NCBI RefSeq assembly: GCF_021018805.1
Contig: NC_086253.1
Coordinates: 11,596,735 to 11,660,734 of the forward strand
Length of the DNA stretch: 64,000 nucleotides
Source of the DNA: Prinia subflava
Taxonomy: Eukaryota; Chordata; Aves; Passeriformes; Cisticolidae
Reading direction: 5' to 3'
The notes under the pieces are model-generated. The model made no database searches. It was not told the DNA's origin and saw only the letters and a list, made by a program, of their open reading frames with translations. This document shows, in pieces, positions 27,501 through 42,500 of the stretch. The stretch's first letter is position 1, and each line of letters starts with the position of its first letter. A program made the translations under genes and the position numbers.

Positions 27501-30500
27501 GACTCAAGCAGCAACAAATAGGGGAATAATTTAAATAATATGGAACCTTTCAGTTAAATAGTGTACTTGTCAAAGCACCCAAAGGTTGCCTTTGAGATGT
27601 CATCAGGCAACATGTGTGGCAGTGCAGTGTAGAAAAAAGGCAGTATATGGAAATCTGTGTCAGCAGCAGAAGTGTCATTGTTAAAGCAGTCAGCTGGGAA
27701 CATTGAAGAAATAAAAGAATTAACCCCCACCTCAAATTCCAAACATTTTTATGCAAGGGTGACAAGAGAGACAAGCATAGGGATACTGTTGCAGTAAGAC
27801 CATCCTGACTAAAAATATACTTACAGCAGCATTTGTTCAATTAACAAGTAGTTACTAATTTGGTTTTTATTTTTTTATGGCTAATATTGTGTTCAGAGGT
27901 CCTCGTAAATGTGCATGCAGTTAATATCATTCTTCCAAACAGCTTGTAGGCTAGATGAGTACATATGGCTGTTTCAACAAATCATACAATAAATCAGTCA
28001 GCTAAAGAAAACTGAGCTTGAGCATGTGAAGTCAGAAAAAAAAGGTGCTTTTTCAGTAGTTCATCAGAATTATTAAACCCATTTTTAAATGGTAAATATA
28101 AATTGTATAGTTATGCAATAGGGAAATCTAAGCCCCACAAGAGTATAACTCCTATTGATATTTTGTGTAGTAGCCTTAACATCTTAAAGTCATTGCATAC
28201 TTCAGAAGACGTAGTAATTTATTTAAATTCTGTATGTTGCTTTAAGGGTTTTTAGTATTCATTTCTTAATATGTATTTGTAGATTAAAACCCAGTTTCTA
28301 ATTATCCATTACCCACATGCAAAGTTTACAGCAAAATACTTCAAGGAAAGAAGAGCTGCAGTTTCAAGTTTATTGCTCTGTGTACCATGGTGATCTTAAA
28401 CCCCCAAATTTTGGAGTTGTGTAGCATTAGCCTCTGTCACCATGAGTTGGTGCCTTCTGTCCCCCAGACAGACTTCTCAAGCTCGTGTCCTCTGGGTCTG
28501 CAGCAGGAGCTGTTTAGAGCCCTCCTCCCTTGACCAAGGGAAGCATTTGTAGGTGAGAGGAAATCCCAGCAGCCTTCCCTGGGCTCTCCCTGCATGGAGC
28601 AAAGCGTCCCAGCTGGTGCATTCCAGCCCCGTGGGTTGGACATTCGGGATCTTAAAAGCATGAACTGGTTTTGGGAGCAGTGCAGAGTGAATTCCAGGTT
28701 TGGTCTGCGACTCAGAGATCCCATCTGAAAATGAGGAGGGTGGTTTTTCCACTGAGAGTCCTGTTCCACATTTTTATTTGAAATCCAGGCCTGAAAGAAA
28801 TGCCAGCCTTTCCCCAAGGATAAATGCAACTGTCCTGTCAGTCAGGCATGTAACTCAGTTGGGTTATCTACTGGCTTTTTTGAGATTACCTTTGATTTTA
28901 AAGAATTCAGAATTGTGGAAGCAGCCAAGACACAAATTAAGGACAATCTACTTAAACATGTTGAATTTTAAAAGTTGAATTAATTATATTTACCACTTGT
29001 TTAAAGCAGGTTGGAATTTCAGAGACGAGACACCTTTCAGACCTCTGACTGAATAATGATTATCTTTCATTTGCAACAGAGAACAACCAGATGCACAAAA
29101 AAGCCTGTGACAGACTATCCCTGCTGGATTTGCTAATTAATATTGACCTTTCCAAATGAATGATGCTTATTGTCTGACTGAAAAAGAGACAACTTGTTTT
29201 TCGTCTGTGTGAGCTTTAGATGTAAAATAGGCTTTTTATTTCTGCATCTGGTCTCATGTCAGGTTATCATCTGAGAGAAAGAGACAGTCATCACTCTCCC
29301 TTTAGGCACAGAGAGGGCCCTGTCAAAGTGATGTCCACTTCAGGCAAAATCTGCAAGGTTTCATGTGGCAGGAGTGAAACTTATCTGAGCTTCTGGAATG
29401 ATTCCACCCCGTGCTTGATGAGGGCTTGTTCTCCTTATCCTAATTCTGGATTTATTTTTAAGCATACACTACAAAGGCAAATATGCATCGCTGATTTTAT
29501 ATCCCCAATGAAGAAATGTGCCCGTATCCTGACAATTTGGTAATTATGACTGTCACTAAAGGTCTGTTACTACAATTTCATGCATGCTAAACTAGATCCT
29601 GGAGCAGATCCTTCCTTGTGCAGGAATCCCACCGAAATTTGGTAACAGATTGCCTTTAGCACGGGCTCCAAAGCTTCCATTCTACTCTGTTTGGATGAAT
29701 ATATAATAAAGACATTTAAAACATGGCTAATGAAAATTCAAAGATGTTTCTGCAGAAATACAATTATGTCTGCATAGTGTTTCCTCTACTTGGGCAAGAT
29801 ATGTTAAAATTAAATCTGAGGAGGAAAATACCCCATTTATATATTTCTAGCTATCAAATACTTGGAGGAAAGAGAAAAGCCTGAAGCAATGGTAAATGAT
29901 TTATGATTGAAGAGGTGTTTCATTAACCCCTCTCCCCCAACCATACAGAGATAAAGCAAATAATTGCTGTAAGATTGATTTAATTATTCAGTCTATTAAA
30001 ATTCCTGTCTTGTTTGCTTAGTTTTTTTAATAGCAACAAATACTGCTTTTTAATGTCTCATGAAACCAGCTTTCAAGATCTTATTTCACTGTGGGAGAAA
30101 AAAACCACTTATCACTAATCTTAAATATCAGGATCAGAAAGACTTACACATCAGTTTGGCTGTAGAGCAGTGGTAGTTTTACGTCCCATTAACTCCTCGG
30201 GATTGCTCACATCACGTGGCATTAAACATGCACATAAGTCTGTGTGAGACACAGCTTTAAAGAGGCTTGATCTTCCAGATTGGCTTTGTGTGTTTTCAAT
30301 TCCTCTTCTGTGTTTAGCACCATTTCTCTTTATTAACAAACTCACAGGCAAAGTTGTATTAATCTAAGCAACTCTTTAGTGAAGCTCCCACCCACTGATC
30401 TTTAGCTATTGATCTGGCTTTGCCTTTCAGCACTAATGCACCCTCCCTTGTGGTTTGTGACAAGCGGCAGCAACTCAGTGCAGATGGTAAAACAGATTCT

Positions 30501-33500
30501 TAAATATTGATTTGAGGCTCCACTTTAAAAAGCCATGCTCTCCGGACGTATTGATGAGAAGCCCAGTTTTAATACTGGGTCAGTGGATAAAGGAATGCTG
30601 TGTGGTAGGTGAAATTTCAGCCCTGTGGTGTGGAGGTAGGGTCAGAAATTTGCTTTGAGTAAAAGAAAGAAAATGAGAAGTGGAAGTGACCAGGGCACAA
30701 AGAGGTGCCCCCTTAATTATATAAATGCAAGTAGAAAATTGAAATATAAAAAGAGATTTATTTTAGTTTAAAGCAGGATAAACAGCTACAGGCTATGGCA
30801 ATGTAAAATGTTAAACAAATGTGTCTCACAAAATAATTGTATTTTAGATTGCTTATGAAAGTAGATTCTAAAATTCCCTCTCATGTATAACCATATTAAT
30901 CAGTGTAGACTGAGAAGGCAAGATTGTCACATTAGCAGAATATTCTATTATTGAAAAGGAATTTCCAAGGGAGATGAATGTATGAGTGGGTTGGCTTAAT
31001 ACAAAACAATAAAACATTCAGAGATAGTGAAAGATAGAGTAAATAATAATGGCAAATCAAATTATTATTATGAATAATGAAGCTAAAAGGTATAAAGAGA
31101 CCATGAATTTCAATAGGAGCTTGCAGCTGGGCTTGATTCACTTAGAATGAACCCAGGGACTCTTTTGTATTAAATCCTAAAATAGATTTTGAACAGTGCA
31201 TAAAAATGACCATACCTGGGCAGACCAGAAGTCCATCTAGCCCAGTGTTCTGATGTTGGCAGTAGCTACATCAGCAGAAAACATAAAAACAGACCAAGTG
31301 TATAATCTTTACCCTCAATATGCAGCTGGAAACTTGGGGTTCAGGGACCTTAGTGGAAGTGAACTTACTGCATTCAACAATACTGAAATGGACGTGTGGG
31401 GTTTTTTCTTTCCTTGAAGCTGTGCAGTTACTTTTGAACCTGTGTGCATTTTTTACCACTCATAATACCTTTCAGTGAAGTCGTTAGTACCTTAATTAGG
31501 TGTAGTATGAAGGACCATCTTCTCTCTGCTTACCCTGTCCTAGTTTCATGTGGTGACCCCTACTTGTGGATTGGAAGAGACAGTGTACAAAGTGAACTGT
31601 CATTCCCTATTCATCCTTTCCATGCCACTCCTAATCATGGCCCCCTCAGTCTTTCCTAGGTTGAGAGACCTCAGTCTATTTAGCCATTCCTTGCATGGAA
31701 GTAATTTGGTACTTCTGGTCTTTTGTTTTTTTGTTGCCCGTTTTTATGTCTGCTTGAAGATCTCTGCTACATTAGAGATAAACCCAGAATTGTGCTTAGC
31801 TCTAGAGGTAGCATTTCTTAAATTAAATGGCACCAAAAAAGTGCTTTCTGTGTTGAACATCAGTCATAAGTGTCATGTACTTAAAAAAAAAGAATATTAA
31901 TATTTTCATAGAAGTTAGAATGAAATTTAGTTTAGTTTTTTTATGATAAATGATGAAATATATGTGAGAACAAATCACAGCTGACCCAGGAATAGTGCTG
32001 ATTTGCCATCTAAAAATACTAGAGTATAGTTAAATAATTTGTTATTTTGGTTAAAATTTTTTATTTATCATCTATTAGGAAAGCATATTGGTTCTTGCTC
32101 CTCTTGTTCCTGTGGCTAGTCTGACAAGACCAGTGAAATCCCATACATTTCAAATTACTGTTTTCCAATATGTTCTAATCCAGTATTGCAGCCATTTTCA
32201 TTTAGGATCTGGAATTAAATATGGACTTAGTTTAAATGATGAATTATTTGGCCTGAGACTGAACCCGTTTTCAGTGTTTATGAAATTAAAGCCCAGTGAG
32301 GGATTACCTGGTCCACCACTGGTATTTCCAGGTCCAGCTGAAATTCCCCTGTTGTTTGTGTACCAGTGTAACCAGAGGTTTATCTGCAATAAGTTCTTAA
32401 TTCAGGCTAGCAGCAGAATGTTTACTTGCTTATATAACAGAAATGAAAAATTGTTTTCTCTATCATGTTCCACCAACTTTTTTGACCCTGGTCTCCACGG
32501 TCATCTCCCACTCAGTAACCACACTGCCTCTGTTTCCCTGTTACTAAAGCTGTGACCCTTGAACAGGACCTGGATGATTTTCTATATCCAGTAGCTCTTT
32601 GGAGGGAGGGAGAGATTTATTTCATGGTGCGGAATTTCCCATTATTTAAATCTAAGTAACAACAAATGCTATAAAATCACAAGTTTTCAGGACAAGATAC
32701 AAACTATGAACAGTATCCTATTAAAAATGCTTTAATGAGTTATTATTTGTTTGTAAGTAGAAAGAAAACTGCTTTTTTCTACTAGAGGGAATGAGTCTTT
32801 TAACTTTAGATATCTGCATGTATTTGTGTGATAAATGCACACATTAGAGATGCCTTTCCTATCCATTGGAAAAGGAAAGTCTCCATTCTGCATTAGATAG
32901 AGAAATTCACAAGGAAACAAGAATATTTTTTATGAGGGTAAGGGTTTGTTTTCCAGCAGATGGCACTTCCTTTTAAGAAAAAAGCAGCTTATTTTCATGC
33001 TGCAGATTTTCTTCAGGATTCAGGAAAGCAGGGCTCTGGCAAGGATCTGTTAACAAACCCATCCTTCTCTACAAAGTCGGGACTTCTATGAGGAGCTACT
33101 GTTGTTTTTAACTTGTGAGCAGGAGGCTGTGTAGAAAGGAATTGAGTATTTTTGTTTGCCTAAGCAGACTTCCCCATTTACCCATGTATCTGCTGCTGGC
33201 ATAAGGGGCAGGAACAGTGTCTTCCTGGCAGGCTCCTTTTTGAACACTGGCTGTACTCAGAGATGTGCTCTGCTTTCCTCTGTAATCCTGTGACATTTCT
33301 CTATGCCAGATCCTGTCATCAGAGTCACATTTGAGTCTCAGCAAGTGTCACATGAGAACTCAGCACATCACATCATTTGTGATTCCTATGTTCATTAGGT
33401 AGCTAGACAGGTAACTTTGTTTCTTTCTTGGAATTAGCACTGTGACCATTAGCAAGAACAATACTTCTTGATTTAATGAGAGTTAAATACCCTTTTATAT

Positions 33501-36500
33501 GGCAGGTGTTTGTTATTAAGAAATTAAGGATGAAATTAATTAAAGAATATAACAGAATCTGTAATCAAATGTCAGTAAAGTTCAGATCTAATGGGATTTA
33601 TATACAGAGAAGTAAGCTAGATTTGAAATCTTGTGTTTCAGGTACTGATTGCTCCTGGGAGCAAGAGCAGCCTCCAAAAGTTAAGTTTTAACAGTAATAA
33701 ACATAAAATGTGTTTTGTAAACCATGGGCTAGACCCATGGGTTTTTTCCCATCAGCTTGGAGAGGTCAGGGCTGAATTTGAATTGCTTGCCTGAAGTCCA
33801 AGTCACAAGGCTGTCCCTTCGCTGCTGTTCTGTCTCCAATTGCTCCACTTGTATTAGGGAAACTGAAGGAAGATTGTGCTTTTTTGCAGTATGTGCAAAA
33901 TTTACATTGATGCTAAATGTAAATAGAAATAGCCAAGTCCCAAGAACCCTCTCTCTCACCTTCATTTCCTGAGGCTAATGCCCTGTGCTGGTTGCTCAGG
34001 CAGATGCTGGTAGTTGCTAAGCTTTCTCCTCTTTTCACTGGGAGCTGCTCCTTAATTTCCTGTAATAATTTTCCTGTGTTGGTTATGCTGATTAGAGGAA
34101 CTATCTCCAAAGAATTGCTGCTACTGAAATTTCTACTGCTATCTTTCTTTCTGTAGTGATACAAGACTTTCATGCCTCTGTTAGTTCCAGAGTTAATTAA
34201 TCTAAGTCTTTCAAATACTTAATACAGTAAGTGTAGAAAAGCAATAAATAGGGCAGATAAAGAATGAAATTGTTTAATCTCATTAATTAACAAAATGCAG
34301 AATATTCAGGTACAAATATCACTCCTAATCACTGGGAGTTGGATGAGCCACAGAGCCAAGAAAATGTATCTAAGCTATAAATGAAGGTGTAGATCAGTTA
34401 GAGTGGGTTTTGGTTTTTTCTTTCCTGGTTTTAATAGCATCTTCACATCATAATTAGGAGGATGAAATTCCTGCCAGCCAAGTCTATAGTTTGGACAGAT
34501 TAAAGGGAAGAGGTATGAGAAATGATAATTGCTTTGTGCTCATCAGACTTCTCTTGAAAATCTGACAGGATAATTACAAAATACCTGCTTTGCAGAATGT
34601 CTAGGCAAAATTTTGAAGAGCTATTTAAAGTTGTTCATTTACAGCCTATCTGAAAAGTTTTTTGCTCTTTTTGAAGTAGTTCATTACCATTCAGATGTGT
34701 GGTGCATGTTTAAATATAGACCTTATTCTCATGTGCACGCCTGGCTGCATTCCACTGCCCACCCCCAAAGAAAATTGCCCATAATTTTTTGCATTACCCC
34801 ACATACTTCACCCACGTACTCACCCTTAACTTTCAGCAGAACATTATTTCACCTAATAGAAACTAACCTTGTTGCTTCCAACAGTCTGAGTCATAGTCGT
34901 GGATAAAATAATTGAGAGAGAAATGTTCCAGTGGACTATAGAAAAAACTTCACTTTGACTGACAGTAAAAAGTTTTTCTACTTTCAGCATGCTTTCATGT
35001 TTCCTCACATGGCTTTGCTGTACCTGCTTTTGAAACTTGAAAATGAAATTCACTAAATTGCCAATTTTCAAAGAATATTCTAGGAATAGTTCCCAGAACC
35101 CTAGGATTTTGTGAGACCTCAAAGACCCTGAAAGCCTGGCTTTCTGCTGAAGTTCACCATAGAGGTCAGCTGGATCACAGGGCCACAGGTATCTGCAGAA
35201 AGACACCAGAATTGCTGTAGGCACCCCTAAGGTAGGGTAGAGTCATCCAGTATCATCCATATGTACAGCTGAACAGGGATGACCAATCTCACAGCTGCAA
35301 GAGCTGGGTTTTCACATATGAACATTGTGTAAGCAATATTTCATGACCTGCTGCCTTGTCAGTTCACACAGAACTGCTGACCATCACATTCAGGGAGTTC
35401 AGGGCTTTCCAGAACTGTCAGCAAGTGCACACCAACTTCTTAGCTCATGCATCCACGTGGTAAACCCCTGTCTGTTTTATGCTCACCTCCCAGGAAGAGG
35501 GAATTGCAATTTGCAGTTGCTTTTTAAAATTCTTGTCCTTTGTCTTGGATGTCTTCAGACATGACCAGTGAGTAGCTTGCAGCCAGGCCAGCTGGTTCTG
35601 ACAAGCAGCTTTGAGTATCAGGGCAGGCTTTGAGTAACCACCTCTGCCAGGGGTGCCAGGACTGTTGTGACACCATACACACAACACCTCTCATGTGACA
35701 GGGACACCTGGATTTTGGTTATGTTGGGAAACGGGTATGCAGACCCCAGAAAGGATGAAGTAATGAAATGCCTTGCTATAGGTATCTATAATCAACTAAC
35801 CAGTGCATTTGCATACTTACCCAAAGTCATGCTTTCAGTCCATAGTTATAACATGAATTATTATAATATTTAAAGCTTACGGTTTGTATTTTTATATCAA
35901 GTTAAAAGAATAAATTAAGTGCTGGATATACAATTAATTCTGCATCATGTTCCTCGGTAGATTGAATTACATGTTTCACAAGAAATGTACACTTCAGATT
36001 GTACAACAGAGCTGTTTTTTATACAATCTTGATTTCTGTCTCTTACTTCTTTTTCTTTGAACAGTTTATGAAGAACCAGAAGACCCCAGTAACAGATCAT
36101 TTTTTTCAGAAATTATCTCTTCAGTGTCAGATGTCAAATTCAGTCACAGCGGTAGATACATGCTTACAAGAGATTACCTCACTGTCAAGGTTTGGGATCT
36201 GAACATGGAAACAAAGCCTGTAGAAACGTACCAGGTAGGAACCTCCTATGTCCTAAAATGCAACATTGTAAAAGGATCTGTGTTCAGAAACTGGATGTGT
36301 CTGTATTCTTCTCATAACCTTGTCTGAGGAGCAGCAAGCTAAGAGAATTAATCAAAGTGGTTAAAATCCTCACAGTGGCATCCTTATAGCAGGAAAAGGG
36401 TAATTGGAGCATTAGTAAGGAAGTGTAAAGCCTGGGGAGTCAAGGTAGAACTCCCTGTGGATTGGGCTCTTGAAAGAAACTATTATTCTAACGAGAGAAA

Positions 36501-39500
36501 TCATCTCTTCACTTTGGCATCTGCTTTCAAATGATGTATTTCACTACTAACATTTAAAAGAACTGAGGAAAAGATTTTGTGTGTTGCTCAGCACTCTGAT
36601 CCTGGTGGGACTGCTGACAGTTTACACCTTTATCGTTTCAGAACTACTTTTTACAACTTGATCTGTATGTTTTTCCCTTATGCCTAGTTCCAGAAGTTCT
36701 CCATGTTAAACCCTGGCATCACCACTGACACAGCAGCTCACAAATGCCAGACACATCTGGTTGCCTGAATTCATTGAGATATTATCCAGACAAAATGCCA
36801 GTGGCTGCAGCCAGTGCTAAGTTTGTACTCTGACATCTGTTATGTTTGGCAGTAGAGGGCTGAAATTACATTTTTTGACTCTGGCTTGAAGAAGGAAAAT
36901 ATGTCTGTGACACAGAAACTGCTTGTTATGAAAATGCAGTAAGAAAAAAGCCCGTTAATTTACATTAAAAAAAAGTGTATGCAAAGTAGGAAAAATGCCA
37001 TTCATCTGACTTGTGCTGCTCAGTGAGAGACAATCCTGTGACAGTGCTGGATCTGTCCCTTGTTTTCTGTGTCTAAATAATGGCAGGTGGGATACAGTCG
37101 TTCACTGTAACTATAATTAAGATTGGTTTTAAAAAACCATGATGAGAATTTGGTAGCATTTCTTGTCAAAACAAACAAAATTTTCCAGTATTTTTTAGCT
37201 AGCATTTAGTAGACAGAGTGGGCCCCAGTGTTTTTCAGTGCATCCATTAAATTTCCGTGGATAGTGTTCACTGCTCAATGTGCTAATATTGGAAAGTCTG
37301 AGCCTGCTTACCTTTAAGACTACAGAATTTGGTTTGCTCTTAAAATGGCAGTGCTTTAAAAGCTGAATGTGTTAGAAATGGTGATAGGTAGTGAAAATAG
37401 AGTGGGAGGGTAAGGACGAGACTCTATTTTATATAACAGAATAGAATCTCGGGTTTTGGGCACTTAGGTAATATATTACTTTATACCTATGCTAATTTAG
37501 TAGGCAGCCTTGTCCCTGGGGAGGAATAGCTGGTCAAACCAACCTGTTTGTCTTGATTTTGACACCTGCTTTTGTTTCCTCCTGTAGGCAGCTGTGAAAC
37601 AAGCTGGCCACTTTTAAATCAGACTGGCAGCCAACAGTAGGGCCAATTAAAAAGTTATATTTCTTCATGCTGAGATGGGGAAAAATGAGTACTGATAATT
37701 GCAGTCAGAAGTTTATAGAAAAAAAAACCCAAGACCCACAACAACAGAACCCCTTATGTAATATTTTAAAAATATAGCAAAATATAAGAGTGTTCTTAAA
37801 TCTTAGGGTTGCCTTTCATTTTCAAGTACTTACCCAGTGCCTTGTAAAGGATATACAGATATGTTACTGGGCATTGCAGTAGACTAAAGGAGAATCTGGA
37901 CCTAGGGGCCTTGGGAAGCCAATACCACAGGATTCCATGGGATTGATGTGATCCAACTGCTCTGAGAACCTTTCATGTTTTTAAGCTGCAGAGAGTTGAG
38001 AATTCTATCCTAAGAAAACGTGGTTTAAATTACTCTCTTAAATAGTTTTTCTCAGAGATATCTCTCTCTCACAAACCTAAATCTCATATATGAACTTGGC
38101 AATTTCTCAAAAGGTTTTTTTGGGGTAGATCACTGGAAGGCAACAAATAAACCTAACATTTTCACTTATGTATCCACACAATTATGATGACAATACATCA
38201 TTAAAAGATTAAAATTCATTAAAAGATTTAATTTCTCATTTCATCCACTGCATGATAGGCACTTAGATATTGCCAACCTGCAATAAAGAGGGTCACAACA
38301 GGAGATTTCACACAGAGTTGTAATAAAGAGCAGAGTCCATAGCTGTACTGCTTCATTATCAGCTTACAATTTTAATATTAAAAACCTGACGAACAAAAAT
38401 TAATTCCTCATCCAGGTTCTTTTTCATATCAATGCTGTGGCTCAAGGAAGGCTATAGCACAGAGCAGCTGTTGCAGCCCTGCTGAACACGTTGTCTGCTG
38501 ACAATGTCTCAACATGATTTTCTCCTGTTTGTTTCACACAAAGGAAAAAAGGGCAGATTATGGTCACTGGACAGCACTAAGAGAGCAGTGCAGTGCAGTG
38601 GCCACTGCTCGAATGCTGCAAGGCAGCCCTGCCTGGCAGGTCGCTCTTCTGATGCTGCCAGGGGAATGACCCCAGCAGAAGCCTTAGGAGCAGCAAGGTG
38701 AGCACGTTGGCTGCTGACAGCTTGATCCAGACAAGGATTTAGGCAAGGTCTGTAGCACAGGGATTCGGACCAACGTGTCACTTACCAGGGCAATTCCTGA
38801 CGTGTCTGTTCAGTCCCAATCAAACACGTCCCTGCATAGGTGTGTTGCTGTGTTAGTCTGGAGCACAGAATTGCTAGATAACTCCATGGGGGTCAGACCT
38901 AAAACATTTCAGTGAAATAAAGGTCCTTGGTAATTAGTGAGGAATGAATTTGGTTTGCTTTCAAGCACTATTGATATGTGGTAAGAACAAGATGTAACAG
39001 ACAAGGCAAGTCTGATTTTACCCTCAGTTGTAGAGGCATATGAATACACAAATAGTGGAAATGTTTCTTCCAGTTAGTTTTTCACAGTCTCTCTGAGGGT
39101 CTGAATGTGCTCAAATGTGGTCATCAAAAGGTCCACATAAAGAACAAGGTGCTTGTCCAAGGCAGTAGGGTGAGTCTAACAGTTTTGACAAGGTAAAACG
39201 TCTGAGAGAGGAATTGCAAAATCCTTTTTGACAAAGCTGATAGAAAGGCACAGCTCCAAGCTGTGGACTTGGACACACTTTGCAAAGGGTGTGTACATGA
39301 CAGTGGTCATGACAGATGGCTGCTGGAAATGGTAACAAGAGGAAGACCTAGAAATGACATTTGGGGAGGCAAATGTGATCTACTTCCTTCTGCCTTGCCC
39401 AACCTTTCTTCCAAGTATTGGGAGCTCACAAATGAAGGAAAGAATTCCAGTTCTGTAACAAGTTCCACTGCTAATATAAAAAGGTTTTAAGTAAAGAGAA

Positions 39501-42500
39501 AAGGAAAGGATTTAATTACAAAGAATGGAGGAAACTGCATCAATAGTAAAAGTGTCCTGATCTATTGCTCACTGTGATGTTAAATGCATTTAATTGTGGA
39601 ATGTTCTATCTGCCATTTACCAATTAATTACTGTATAAGACATTATCTGCAATGAAAAGTTCAGTGTTTATTTATTGATGAAAATTGATCCATAACTAAA
39701 ATTTATAATCCTTAATAATCTTACATTACAAATATTTTTTGGATAGTGTACAATTTGACTATCAAAAATGGGTCAGTTTAAAGAAAATCTAAGTGAAAGG
39801 TCATTGTCTCTCATCTGGTCTTGATCAAAGTTATTTTACTAGAAGAAATGTTTGTGCCTTCAGGCCAGAGGAGGATGCTGAGCATCCATGAGCAGGAAGT
39901 TTCACTGGACTTGCAAGAACCTGTAACCTCAGGATGGCAGAGCTAAGTTACACCCCTGGGCCATTGGATTGGTGTTTCTCCAGGAGGTCACTTACACATC
40001 TTTGTTTTACAGTTTCTACAATAGCTAGAAGAAAATATCAGGAGTGGAAGTGCATTAGTGAATTTATCTAGGCAGGGATTTTTTTACCTTATTATTTCCT
40101 TATGGAATAAACCAAATCATCCAGAAGAAAAAGTAATCAAATTAAGCAAAAGACTGAAACAGTTTGCATGAGGTCTCTTGGTGATAATCCTTGTTCAGCA
40201 GAGATGTGTGGCCTAGAGGAGAGTCTTTCTGCTGGGTAATCCCACTTTTCTAGTTAGTAAATGAGAATTTGCAATGTTGTTTTTAATTCTCAGCCAAATA
40301 GGAGAAATCCTTGGGCTAAATTAATGTTCATGTTTGCAGCCTGTGCGACTACAACCTTGTGCTGTATTTGGCTTCTAAAATATCTTACAAAAATAAATGT
40401 AATACCATAAAGGTTCTTTTAATAGAGCCAAGTTCTTTCTGCTATAAGTGAGAGTCCACTTATCTTGGAATATGGCATTTTTGTTACTATTTAAATTAGA
40501 TTTCTTGCACATTAATTAGCCCATCTAGGGTATCAGCTGGTGAAATGTCTCTGGGAATTAGGCTAGCAGGGAGAAAAATCACCCAAGCAGGAAACAAATA
40601 TGTTGAAGAGGGGTGGTCTGCAGCCTGCTGAGGAAAACATGTTTCATGCCTTCCTGAAACAGTAATTCTGTAGCACCTGGTTAATTGGGCTGTGGAAAAG
40701 TACAGTTAACTTCTTTGGAGTTTAAACACAGTATCTTCTGCAGCGCTACCAATCTATGCAGCATATTTTGAAACTGAATGTGGGAAATAATGCAGAAAGT
40801 GAAGGACTGTTTGCGGCGTTTTATATTTTCTTTGATTTCAAGAATAACAGTCATTTTTCTTTAAAACAGGTCCATGATTACCTTAGAAGCAAGTTGTGTT
40901 CCCTCTATGAAAACGACTGCATCTTTGACAAGTTTGAATGTGCATGGAATGGATCAGACAGGTAATCAATCCATCCTTGTGTCCATCACTGTCCTCATTC
41001 AGCAGAAGACCTCTCACATGATGGGGAGCAAACTGAGTAGTTACACGTGGTTATTTTCCACATCAATGCAGGGAATCACACGCCAGTGTTGGGGTTGATA
41101 GAGGATGTTTGAATGTTGGTGCAGTTGTGTTTCTGACTGCCTTAGACATGATGTAAGCCTTAATAACCTTGGCTTGTGCCTTAGGGGAAAAAACCCTTTA
41201 AATTATTGGGTCCATTTTCACCCAAATCATAAACAAGCTGCAAAAGATAAAAAGAATGATGCCGACTCACACAATCCCACCAACACACTGAGGAAAGTTA
41301 CATGATCCTGTATTTGCACATGAGCTGCCTCAGAAGTTCAGTTCACTTACTGGAAATGGATGTGAGGAAGGAGCATCACAGGCACCCACTGATTCTCTCC
41401 AAACTGCTGCCAAATGACACTTCTGATACCTCCCTCCATCAGAGCCGTCCTGTTCCCTGTGCACTGATGGAGAGGTCCTTGTTTTTGTCTTGGACATAAT
41501 ATCTTGTCCAACATTTTAATGAGAACTATTGGCACAAGTCAGAGAGTGTGAGCAAGGATAGAGCGGGCTAACGTCCTAATGCTGGCAAATGGTGGCAGTA
41601 CTTTGTGGAGTAGGAATATGGTACAGCAATAGCTGAGCAGCCAAGAGCACTGGGTTAATAAAAATGGACAAAATCCAAGAGTATAATGCAAGGTGAGGAT
41701 TTGAGTTAAAAAAAGAGCACAAGCCTTCATTTTATCAGTTGGGAACAACTCCCAGGGACATTCATATGCTGGGTGACTTTGGGAGGGATTAGCAGTTTAC
41801 AAAATGCATGTGAAAGAGAGCACAGGAGCCAATAATGAGTGACACACAGTGACTCCTGGTTCAGCAGAGTGGGGAGCCAAGAGGCAGAAGTTGGCACTGA
41901 GCCTAGAACTGCTCCTTCAGCTCAGCCTCTCATTTGGGAAAGCAATCTGTCCCATTGTATTGAAGCAGGTCTACCACCCTGGAGTGGGCAAGGACTGTGA
42001 AACGGGCAGTCTGAGACATCTGTGAAAGACAAATATGATCCTTGAATGGGCAAGACTGGGCTGTCCAGCAGAGGAAGGAGTAGTGGTGACATTATGTTGG
42101 GCTCTTATTCAAAGACCTTTGAACTGCATTTACACATTTCCTGTCCCTCATCTCCAAGGTGGGTGAGCTAATCAAGCAGATGGACAGCTGCTCCAAAGAA
42201 GAGAGGCCAAGACTTTGGTTTTCATCAGCTTAGCAAAAGAGAAGCCAAGATTTTAATTGCTTGTAGTAAATGTACCAAGGAGATAGACATAGGGAGGAAG
42301 AGAATCTAGCTAAAATAAATGTGAGTGACAATGACACAGTACCAAGTGGGTGTTGAGAGTCAACAGGTAGTTATAACCTGGAAATTAGAGGTAGTTCATA
42401 CCTGTCCAAACAGTGACAAGCTGTCTTCCCATCCTGAGTGGTGGAGATACAAAAAACTAAACTGTTCTGATGGTGGTGGTCAGGAAATTTATGAAAGCAG

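Noticed and set aside
32088..32555. 155-codon open frame in intron 6 (+)
   Set aside because: No splice-site context, domain or recognisable similarity. The composition is ordinary intron, and frames this long are expected in 64 kb.
38487..38719. 17-bp imperfect direct repeats about 216 bp apart, as if target-site duplications of an insertion
   Set aside because: They are too long for most avian element duplications, and the DNA between them shows no terminal repeats or known element.
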